Part shown: positions 8,291-14,902 of the stretch, one piece after another
How the letters are laid out: each line of letters starts with the position of its first letter
Position numbering within the stretch: the stretch's first letter is position 1
From: Eshraghiella sp964576255
GTDB taxonomy: Bacteria > Bacillota > Clostridia > Lachnospirales > Lachnospiraceae
NCBI GenBank assembly: GCA_964576255.1
Contig: CAZNUK010000049.1
Location: 1 to 17,705 of the forward strand
Direction: 5' to 3'
DNA: 17,705 bases
Program-made: the position numbers and the translations under genes
Notes under the pieces: model-generated
What the model saw: only the letters and a program-made list of their open reading frames with translations
The model's database searches: none
Told to the model about the DNA's origin: nothing

Positions 8291-8592
8291 GCGACAGCCG
8301 TCCATGAGGTCGCAACGCAGTGGAGACCGAATGGTGCAGGGCGGCGACAGCCATCCAGTGAGAAATGCGGAGTGCAACGGAGCATTTCGAACCTGGGCAG
8401 GGCGTAGCCCATGANNNNNNNNNNNNNNNNNNNNNNNNNNNNNNNNNNNNNNNNNNNNNNNNNNNNNNNNNNNNNNNNNNNNNNNNNNNNNNNNNNNNNN
8501 NNNNNNNNNNNNNNTAGCCCATGATGCGACAGCCGTCCATGAGGTCGCAACGCAGTGGAGACCGAATGGTGCAGGGCGGCGACAGCCGTCCA
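8291..8592. repeat. Modular hairpin repeat array, interrupted by the assembly gap
   Basis: A 67-base unit at 8291-8357 is repeated at 8526-8592 with a single base change. Within it a 53-base module recurs: it opens with GCGACAGCC(G/A)TCCA (8291, 8344, 8526, 8579) and closes with GCAGGGCG. Between these constant ends lies a hairpin whose arms differ between modules (GGTC/GACC in one, GAAATGC/GCATTTC in another) while the loop keeps GCAACG. The block is richer in G+C than its surroundings. The gap edges both read TAGCCCATGA, so further modules are probably collapsed in the gap. Open frames across it are only repeat translation. Confidence 0.85.
8415..8514. other. Assembly gap of 100 N
   Basis: Exactly 100 undefined bases, the usual placeholder for a scaffold gap of unknown length. 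Both edges carry the same TAGCCCATGA sequence, as expected when a short-read assembly breaks in a tandem repeat. The real length is unknown. Confidence 0.97.
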
Positions 8593-8773
8593 CTTTGTTA
8601 TTTGGGCACTTTGAAGTATTTTTTGAATATATGTCCAAGTAATTTTCCATATAGAAATTTTTTTACAAATATGCCCAAAACCACAAATTTATTGGGTGTA
8701 TATAATTTTTTTCTAAATTTCACCCAAATTCTTGGGCGCACAAGCTCTTTTTCCCTTTTTCTACCCAAAACTA

Positions 8774-8905
8774 AATACATTCCCAAAATATTAAAACCCC
8801 AATACATTCCCCAAAATATAAAACCAATACATTTCCCAACATATAAACACCACTACATTCCCCAAAATTTAAAACCCCAATACTTTCCCCAAAAATGTTC
8901 AAAAC
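8774..8905. repeat. Degenerate A/C-rich tandem repeat, period about 25-28 bases
   Basis: About five diverged copies of a unit close to AATACATTCCCCAAAATAT followed by AAAACCCC, starting near 8774, 8801, 8826, 8854 and 8879. On the minus strand the unit is G/T-rich (TTTTGGGG blocks). The flanking stretch 8593-8773 is very A/T-rich with scattered CCCAAA/TTTGGG words, and I see no convincing gene in it. The repeat ends about 30 bases from the stop of the nuclease-like gene. Confidence 0.65.
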
Positions 8906-8933
8906 AAATCTGTCACAAATCTTCCCTTAAAAT

Positions 8934-9704
8934 CTACAAAAAATAATGTGTAATAATCTTATTTACCACAGCGGATGTCAATGGATTATCCTTTGTTTCA
9001 TACGTAATTATAAGATTTACTGACGGAATTATTCCATTAGATGAATATTCCTGAATTTTAAAGCAAGCTTTTTTACAATACTCGGGATTATCCATCTGTC
9101 CAAAATGCTCCCAATAGTATATTTCTCCAGTTAAAGGATGTCGTAATGTAAAATCAGGGAAAAAAATATTTTTCCCAATAATTAACTGACATTCGTAACG
9201 ATAGGGAATTCTTGCTTTAAATAAAAGCATATCAATTAATACTTCTGATTTTGAACGTAGATAATTACCGGAAATACTTTTATGAATGAGCCCTTCTTGA
9301 TAACCTGGATTCTTGTCGTAAGGAGCTGCCATCCATTCAGCAAGCTTCTGATTTATTGGGGTATAAAATGTAGAAGTGAGTCGCCTCATTTCATTAGATT
9401 CTGAAAGCATCTTTTGTGATTTGTTATTTTGGGAAATTTTCTTGACATATCCTTGTGAAATTTTGAGTTCATACTCAAGTTCATTATAAAGTGTTGTAAG
9501 ATATTTTCTGAACGCTAATTGCTGTGCCAGTTTTTCTTCACTTTTGGGCAAGTATATACTATCCCGATACCATTTACTGTACTCTCCGTTTTTGGTACAA
9601 GTAAAATTTCCTTCCGGAAGTGACTTAAGCAAGCTGTCTATCTCTGCCAGTTGTGATTCGATTTCTTTGATTCGTTGTAACATTTGATTTACGATTGTAA
9701 TCAC
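8934..9704 (-). CDS. PD-(D/E)XK nuclease-like protein
   Basis: A product of about 250 residues. The N-terminal part (residues 5-95) is helical with heptad-like charged and hydrophobic residues, probably a coiled coil. The C-terminal part has a pattern typical of PD-(D/E)XK nuclease folds: SKSEVLIDMLL (E154 on a helix), then IFFPDFTL (D184 on a strand), then IYYWEHFGQMD (E199/H200 on the next strand). The same YWEHFG-type motif occurs in Clostridia hypothetical proteins and some helicase-linked nucleases. The annotated GTG start overlaps the ribosome site GGGAGGTG and cannot be used efficiently with it; the site is best placed for an ATC codon at residue 4, while the first ATG (residue 8) is 20 bases away. 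The true start is therefore uncertain. Substrate and biological role are unknown. Confidence 0.75.
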   Translation of the reverse strand: MITIVNQMLQRIKEIESQLAEIDSLLKSLPEGNFTCTKNGEYSKWYRDSIYLPKSEEKLAQQLAFRKYLTTLYNELEYELKISQGYVKKISQNNKSQKMLSESNEMRRLTSTFYTPINQKLAEWMAAPYDKNPGYQEGLIHKSISGNYLRSKSEVLIDMLLFKARIPYRYECQLIIGKNIFFPDFTLRHPLTGEIYYWEHFGQMDNPEYCKKACFKIQEYSSNGIIPSVNLIITYETKDNPLTSAVVNKIITHYFL

Positions 9705-9717
9705 CTCCCTAAAAAAT

Positions 9718-9750
9718 AATTATAACTGCCACTATATAGCAGTTATAATT
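9718..9750 (-). terminator. 12-bp perfect inverted repeat: kinase terminator and possible operator
   Basis: AATTATAACTGC (9718-9729) and GCAGTTATAATT (9739-9750) are perfect complements with a 9-base loop. On the minus strand the stem is followed by ATTTTTTA, so it can end the histidine-kinase transcript 37 bases after its stop. The same dyad lies over the -10 region of the promoter proposed for the nuclease-like gene, so it could also be a repressor site. The sequence does not decide between the two. Confidence 0.6.
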
Positions 9751-9759
9751 TAAGGTCAA
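9731..9759 (-). promoter_or_regulatory. Sigma-A-type promoter of the nuclease-like gene
   Basis: On the minus strand TTGACC (plus 9754-9759) and TATAGT (plus 9731-9736) are 17 bases apart. The expected transcript would start near 9724, about 20 bases before the start region of the nuclease-like gene. The 12-bp dyad at 9718-9750 brackets the -10. Confidence 0.5.
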
Positions 9760-9786
9760 TAATTAACATTTAAATTTTATAAAAAA

Positions 9787-11235
9787 TTAATAAATAGTTT
9801 TCAACTCAAACCAAAATGTACTGCCTTTTCCAAGTACTGAATGCACACCATACTTAGTTTCGTGAAGTTTTAAAATATTCTGTACAATTGAAAGTCCAAG
9901 ACCAGTTCCCTGAACTGCACGTTTATGGTTTTTATCGACTTTGTAATAGCGATCCCATATATTTTCTATTTCTTCCTTAGAAATTCCGGCACCATGATCT
10001 TCAATCTCAATTCGCACCACATTTCCATACACAATTTGTCTAACCACAACCTCTTTATCGTCTCCGGCATAGTTGATTGCGTTGATTATCAGGTTGTAAA
10101 TTACCTGATAAATTTTGTACTCATCTGCATATACCATTATGTTATCCCTATATTCAAAACGAATGGAATAACCGTCCTGCTCTGTAAGTTTGGAAAAACG
10201 ATTTAGAACCGCAATAATATTCTGAGTAATGTCAAAAGGTTCTTTTTTGATCTGTGAAACGCCAGACTGAAGCTTGGACAAATCAAGCATGTCATTTACG
10301 AGAGTTGTAAGTCTGGTGGCTTCGTCAATTATTACCTGCACATTTTCAGGGGTGTTTTCTCCCGGAATGTCCCTCATAACTTCCGAATAAGCTATTATCA
10401 TTGTCAACGGGGTCCTCAAATCATGTGACACATTGGCAATCAAATCCTTTTGGAGTTCGCCGGATTTGCCAAGCTCTGCCGCCGCATAATTGAGAGTTTG
10501 CGACAACTCCTGAATCTCTCGATACCCATCCCCCTTAAATTCAGTATCAAATTTTCCACCGGCAAGCTCTTTTGCCGACTGGTTGATTTTCACAATTGGT
10601 CTGGAAACCACTTGAGAAATTATTAGAGCAATTACAATTGCCATCAATAAAAAAATAATGGATATGTATACAAACTGAATTCGCAGGGTATGCACTGTTG
10701 CATCCACGGGGGTAATCAGCGCACTTACAAGCAAATACAATTCCTCGCCCTCTGCATTTACCTCGCATATGCACACCACACTTTTGGCATCTTTTATATA
10801 ATTGTTAAAGGGCTTATCGGGCATGTGAGGCAGCATATCATTTTTAAACCTGCCATCCACCTCGTACATAACCATATCCTCATCAGCGTCGGCCTGGGCA
10901 ATAATGTTTTTGAGCATTTCCAGGTCAGCAACGTAGATGTGGCTTTGTTCCGTAAGTCCCGAGGACAAAATACTCCTACCGTCGCTATCCACCAGATTAA
11001 CGCTGATATCGTACTCTCTGATATAATCGCTAAGATAATCATTGAAATCCGACTCGCCCACATGAGCAAGAAGTTCCTCCGTCACATTACTTATTTCTCT
11101 TTTTTTAAAATATTCGTAAAAAGTACTTAGGTGCACAATCTGAAAATACCATACCAGTCCCAGCAAAAAAACAGTGAAACCGATAAGATAAGCAAAAATT
11201 TTCCATTTGATACTCAATCTTTTTCTATTTTTCAA
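9787..11235 (-). CDS. Membrane sensor histidine kinase
   Basis: A transmembrane two-component sensor kinase of about 480 residues, numbered here from the upstream TTG at 11241. Order: TM1 (about 12-32), an extracellular sensor domain (33-185), TM2 (190-212), HAMP (213-262), HisKA with the phosphorylated H273 in NVSHDLRTP, and HATPase with N box (YNLIINAINYA, 382-392), G1 (IEDHGAGIS, 413-421) and G2 (GTGLGLSIVQ, 446-455). TTG at 11241 is only one base from the GAGG ribosome site, whereas TTG at 11235 lies seven bases after it, so I start there. No response regulator is adjacent on either side, which makes it an orphan within this window. Signal and target are unknown. Confidence 0.9.
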   Translation of the reverse strand: MKNRKRLSIKWKIFAYLIGFTVFLLGLVWYFQIVHLSTFYEYFKKREISNVTEELLAHVGESDFNDYLSDYIREYDISVNLVDSDGRSILSSGLTEQSHIYVADLEMLKNIIAQADADEDMVMYEVDGRFKNDMLPHMPDKPFNNYIKDAKSVVCICEVNAEGEELYLLVSALITPVDATVHTLRIQFVYISIIFLLMAIVIALIISQVVSRPIVKINQSAKELAGGKFDTEFKGDGYREIQELSQTLNYAAAELGKSGELQKDLIANVSHDLRTPLTMIIAYSEVMRDIPGENTPENVQVIIDEATRLTTLVNDMLDLSKLQSGVSQIKKEPFDITQNIIAVLNRFSKLTEQDGYSIRFEYRDNIMVYADEYKIYQVIYNLIINAINYAGDDKEVVVRQIVYGNVVRIEIEDHGAGISKEEIENIWDRYYKVDKNHKRAVQGTGLGLSIVQNILKLHETKYGVHSVLGKGSTFWFELKTIY

Positions 11236-11258
11236 GTTCAATCCTCACTTTACTTAAT

Positions 11259-11327
11259 GTAATGGATTTGCAAAACAAATCCATTACCCGCACCGCCCCC
11301 AATGCGAAGCATTTAAAATGGTGGTGC
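11259..11327 (-). promoter_or_regulatory. Structured 5' leader of the histidine kinase
   Basis: Two strong dyads lie in the expected ~100-base leader. GTAATGGATTTG (11259-11270) pairs perfectly with CAAATCCATTAC (11276-11287) around a CAAAA loop. GCACCGCC (11290-11297) pairs with GGTGGTGC (11320-11327), with AATGC-GAA-GCATT nested inside. Neither is followed by a T tract, so they are not simple terminators. They could affect translation or mRNA stability, or be small repeats. Confidence 0.5.
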
Positions 11328-11348
11328 TCCTAAATGTAGCATAAGAAA

Positions 11349-11377
11349 ATTATATGTCCTTTTTATGAAAAACACAA
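11349..11377 (-). promoter_or_regulatory. Sigma-A-type promoter of the histidine kinase
   Basis: On the minus strand TTGTGT (plus 11372-11377) and a perfect TATAAT (plus 11349-11354) are 17 bases apart. It starts directly after the terminator of the sigma-factor gene, so the kinase is probably transcribed separately from the operon upstream. Confidence 0.6.
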
Positions 11378-11383
11378 GAAAAT

Positions 11384-11403
11384 CGGCAGTCAAATGACTG
11401 CCG
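11384..11403 (-). terminator. Intrinsic terminator of the LRR/sigma operon
   Basis: CGGCAGTCA (11384-11392) and TGACTGCCG (11395-11403) form a perfect 9-bp stem. It lies 18 bases after the stop of the sigma-factor fusion and is followed on the minus strand by ATTTTCTTGTGTTTTT. It closes the three-gene operon. Confidence 0.8.
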
Positions 11404-11421
11404 AAAAAATCAAATGAGGTA

Positions 11422-13494
11422 TTAGTTTAATCTATTGTCTAAATAATAATTATAGGCCGCAATCAATTCGGTATTATCATCATTATAATATTCATAACCA
11501 TAGCTTATATTTCCTACAAATTCGTACTGTGGCGACATCTCAGAATCCAACATTGCAAAAAACTCTTCCGCAGTCATAGACGTACCATCTTCAGCATAAA
11601 AGGTTCTTTTGCCTACGCTCATAATATCATCACCTTGTATAGTTTTGATAATTGCGCTTTCTTTGGTATCAACATCAACCATATATATCGTGTTATCTGA
11701 AAAATATTCAACATCATCATTTGTGGTAAAGCTATAATCAATTTCCAAAACTACATAGCTACCATCCGTTGTATCTTTATACAATCTAGTGGCATCATCT
11801 CCGAAAGAATTTACATTCATACAATATACATATTCATTATTTTCGTATTTGTACATACTTCCTTCAAGATTTCCAAATGCAGAACCTGTTAAAGCAAAAA
11901 ACTCCGGTACTCCATCTCCATTATAATCTGCAAATGCGATTGCATCTGTATATCCATAATCCTCAAGTGCTTTTTTTGCAGCATCAACTAATGTTGATTT
12001 TAAACCATCATCAGGTTCTTCATTTGGGATTTCAAATATAAGCCCTGGATATTTATCATCGATAATAATATCAGCATAAATACCTTTATCATACGAAATC
12101 ATAATAAGATAATTGTCAAGTTCAATATTATTTAATAACGGATTTTTCAACCTATTAAAAACAAACGTTCTTTCAGAATAAGATTGCACTAATTCCACAT
12201 AAAAGTCTCCTGTATTTTTGTCAATTAATTCACAACGAATATATGTAGTAGACTCATCAAAATCAACTTCTTTGTTTGAATCCAAAGCTTTGCTATCAGC
12301 TACATTAATAACTATTTTTTCAGAAGTAACATATATACTCTCTACCACAGTGTTTACCGTATAAGCTGCAACATCACCAAATCCGGTGTCTTCATGAACA
12401 AATCTTTCGTACAAAGTAATGCCATATTCAACTCCACACTCTGCAAGTTCAATTCCATTCCACGTAGAACTCTCTGTGTTAACATCCTCTGTAGTGACTT
12501 CTTCAGTTGTCACCTCTTTGGTCACTTCTTCGGCAGTCTCCTCATCCTCCTCCGTCGTTTCTGCCACCACTTCCGTCGGTTCTTCATTCTCTGACTGCAT
12601 GTGTTTTGCAATTCCTATACCTGCAGCTACACCACCGATTGTAACCACAGCTGCTGCCGCAATTATGATAGCCTTAAGGCCCACTGTTGCTCCAACAGAA
12701 GATGCCACGCTGGCTGAACTGGTTCCAGCTACACTAGCGCTGACTGTACCGGCTCCGGCCACGCTAGCCCCTGCGGCTCCACTTACTGCTGCCTGCCCTG
12801 TACTAACGCCGACTCCCGCCAAAACTGACTGCCCAATTGCAGGACTTACTGTGCAAGCCTTGACCTCGTCTGTAAAAAGTAATAACAAAAGTGGTGCAAC
12901 AGAGTAAAGTTTGGTACCTTTGTTTTTCTCAAGGTCTTCCACTGATGCTTTAATCTTAGCCTTGGCTCTTAATAAATGAGATTTAACACTGTTCTCCGGA
13001 ATATTAAGCTCCTTGGCAATTTCACTTTGCTTCATTTCATTGTAAAAATATCCCACAACACACAGCTTCTGCATCTCGGTAAGCTCATTCTGGATTATCT
13101 CTCTGAGAAGTCTTTGCTTTTCCTTGTTCTGCATTATCTCCTCAGGAATGATGTTGTCATCATCCGCAAGACTATCAAAGCTTTCATCCTCATTAAGCAG
13201 AGCATATCTACCCGCTTTTTTAATATATTCGTAGCATTTTCTGGTGGCAATTGTGCCCGCCCAGGACAAAAACTGATTGACGTTCTGGAGAGAATTTATG
13301 TGTTTGCTGATTTCCACATAAGTGTCCTGCATTATGTCACAAATCATATCTTCTTTGTTGTCGTTGCCACTCACAACGTTGTTGATGCAGACATATATAT
13401 ATCTGTTTGACTCGTTGTAAATCGTGGTAAATGCCGCCGCATCTCCATTTATGTAATCTTCAATTGATTTTTTAAGGATAGCTGAAACTTCCAT
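11422..13494 (-). CDS. ECF sigma factor fused to a TM helix and extracellular domain
   Basis: A 690-residue protein, about 500 residues longer than a normal ECF sigma factor. Residues 1-95 look like sigma region 2 (helices around YIYVCINN, IMQDTYVEI and FLSWAGTIATRKCYEYIKK). Residues 125-185 look like sigma region 4 with a helix-turn-helix (EMKQSEIAKELNIPENSVKSHLLRAK). After KLYSVAPLLLLLF comes a Gly/Ala/Ser-rich stretch (222-273), a TM helix (274-296), an acidic Thr/Glu/Val linker (about 301-343) and a ~350-residue domain that should lie outside the cell. That domain contains DYNGDGVPE (523-531), a calcium-loop-like motif as in FG-GAP/EF-hand-type repeats. No separate anti-sigma gene is present, so the membrane part may itself control release or activity. 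Last gene of the operon, 26 bases after its neighbour; ribosome site AGAGGTG. The signal sensed is unknown. Confidence 0.88.
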   Translation of the reverse strand: MEVSAILKKSIEDYINGDAAAFTTIYNESNRYIYVCINNVVSGNDNKEDMICDIMQDTYVEISKHINSLQNVNQFLSWAGTIATRKCYEYIKKAGRYALLNEDESFDSLADDDNIIPEEIMQNKEKQRLLREIIQNELTEMQKLCVVGYFYNEMKQSEIAKELNIPENSVKSHLLRAKAKIKASVEDLEKNKGTKLYSVAPLLLLLFTDEVKACTVSPAIGQSVLAGVGVSTGQAAVSGAAGASVAGAGTVSASVAGTSSASVASSVGATVGLKAIIIAAAAVVTIGGVAAGIGIAKHMQSENEEPTEVVAETTEEDEETAEEVTKEVTTEEVTTEDVNTESSTWNGIELAECGVEYGITLYERFVHEDTGFGDVAAYTVNTVVESIYVTSEKIVINVADSKALDSNKEVDFDESTTYIRCELIDKNTGDFYVELVQSYSERTFVFNRLKNPLLNNIELDNYLIMISYDKGIYADIIIDDKYPGLIFEIPNEEPDDGLKSTLVDAAKKALEDYGYTDAIAFADYNGDGVPEFFALTGSAFGNLEGSMYKYENNEYVYCMNVNSFGDDATRLYKDTTDGSYVVLEIDYSFTTNDDVEYFSDNTIYMVDVDTKESAIIKTIQGDDIMSVGKRTFYAEDGTSMTAEEFFAMLDSEMSPQYEFVGNISYGYEYYNDDNTELIAAYNYYLDNRLN

Positions 13495-13520
13495 ATCACA
13501 CCTCTATTTCTTTTGTAAAA

Positions 13521-14876
13521 CTAACTGATAACTACGTATTTTTTTATAAATGGATCCCAATCTGCCTGGTCCTCACCGGCCCAGCCAAACTTACCGCTTT
13601 GGGAATGAACCGCCCAATTAGTATTATTAATCAAATCATTGTATTCTTCAATAGTAAAATCACATAAAGACTCTTTTTCATCCTCAGGATATTTTACGTA
13701 TATTCTTATATATCCATTCTCACCAACATATGCTGCAACGCCCTCCGGTGATTCATAATCCCACCATCTGTCAACGCCGTCATCCTCCACAACGTCTGTC
13801 CAGCCAAGCTGTTTTAAGTAGGTCACATTATTAGCCTTCGGATTCTCCACAGTCATTTTTTCTTCCACACCATCCCAAATAAAAATCTCATCATTCAAAG
13901 AAACTTCATTTTGGTAGCCTACAAAATCCGTACCATAAAATCCAAGATAATCTGCAATTCTATAGGAATAAAAATTTCTGTAATACTGACCAAGAATTGA
14001 TGTGCTTGTACTGGTCATATAATGAATATTTCCATACTTATATACCCAATAATAAATCTGATTGGTCTCGTCCCATCCAAACTCATAACCATTATATGTA
14101 AAAGAAGTACCAAAGTTTTCTTTAATCCATGCATTTTTGGTCTGCATTACAATATCATCTTTGGTGCGGTGAATGTAAATAGTTTGGTTTTCCTCCTGAT
14201 AATAGTCCTTTCCATATGAACCCTTATCCCATTTAAGCTGCTGTGCCAATTTTTCTTCCTCGGATAGCGGAGCCTCGGTTGCAGGCTCTACCACAACAAT
14301 ATCTTCTACTACAACACCCCCTGAAATATCGCCCCAATCATACTTGGCATTCCAATCTATGGTATTATAGTTATCTGCTTTTTTGATTTCGTTCAAAAGA
14401 ATTTCTTGTTCCTCTTCACTAGGGTCAGCAATGTATAAATTAAATATTGTATCCCAATCCAGTTCATCTGAATTATTCGCATACATTACATGATCCAAAA
14501 TAGCAAACCAGTCCACGTTGTCATAATTCATCTGTTCCTCGGTTGGCGCCTCTGTTAACGTCTCTGTAACTTCTTCTGTAACGTTCTCTGTTGCTTCCTC
14601 TGTTGTTTCCTCTGTTACTTCTTCTGTTACTTCTTCTGTGTCCTCTTCGTCATCTGAAACATTGCTGACAATCTCACCTATTTTATCCCCCAAATCAATG
14701 GCTGGAGTATTGTCCTCAACATTTTGGGCAAACTTGTCAACTTCCTTGGCAATTTTTTTGCCACCCTCAATAAGCTTAATAACTCCAAATACTGTTATTC
14801 CTATAAGGATGATGCCTGCAACAACGGAAGCGATAATTATTATTTTTTTCTTATTGTTCTTCTTGTTTTCTTCCAT
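13521..14876 (-). CDS. Single-pass membrane protein with extracellular domain, unknown function
   Basis: A 451-residue protein with a Lys/Asn-rich cytoplasmic start, one TM helix (about 12-34) and then an extracellular part. An acidic linker (75-115) made of EEVTEE/ENVTEE-like repeats resembles the linker of the neighbouring sigma-factor fusion. The rest (116-451) is rich in Tyr, Trp, Asp and Asn and looks like a folded beta-rich extracellular domain; I do not recognise the family. There is no LPxTG motif and no cleavable signal peptide. It is the middle gene of the operon, 26 bases from each neighbour, so it is probably made together with them as part of one envelope module. A role as ligand, regulator or target of the membrane sigma factor is inference only. 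Confidence 0.8.
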   Translation of the reverse strand: MEENKKNNKKKIIIIASVVAGIILIGITVFGVIKLIEGGKKIAKEVDKFAQNVEDNTPAIDLGDKIGEIVSNVSDDEEDTEEVTEEVTEETTEEATENVTEEVTETLTEAPTEEQMNYDNVDWFAILDHVMYANNSDELDWDTIFNLYIADPSEEEQEILLNEIKKADNYNTIDWNAKYDWGDISGGVVVEDIVVVEPATEAPLSEEEKLAQQLKWDKGSYGKDYYQEENQTIYIHRTKDDIVMQTKNAWIKENFGTSFTYNGYEFGWDETNQIYYWVYKYGNIHYMTSTSTSILGQYYRNFYSYRIADYLGFYGTDFVGYQNEVSLNDEIFIWDGVEEKMTVENPKANNVTYLKQLGWTDVVEDDGVDRWWDYESPEGVAAYVGENGYIRIYVKYPEDEKESLCDFTIEEYNDLINNTNWAVHSQSGKFGWAGEDQADWDPFIKKYVVIS

Positions 14877-14902
14877 GATTCATCACCTAATTTTAATGTT
14901 TT

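Noticed and set aside
8291..8592. CRISPR array
   Set aside because: Modules are G+C-rich with hairpins, there are no regular repeat-spacer units with unique spacers, and no cas genes are present.
8145..8650. Overlapping minus-strand open frames across the N gap
   Set aside because: They are translations of the repeat modules and of undefined bases, with repeated peptide words and no ribosome sites.
8598..8807. Minus-strand 69-codon frame in the A/T-rich stretch
   Set aside because: It starts inside the degenerate tandem repeat, is Lys/Phe/Leu low-complexity and has no ribosome binding site.
12419..12907. Long plus-strand frame of 162 codons opposite the sigma fusion
   Set aside because: Antisense shadow of the Gly/Ala/Ser-rich and Glu/Thr-rich codons; the Ser/Thr/Ala/Pro-rich product is what such codons give in reverse.
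13521..14876. Relation between the 451-aa protein and the nuclease-like protein, both containing EEKLAQQL
   Set aside because: Only eight charged, helix-forming residues match; nothing around them aligns, so chance is the simplest reading.
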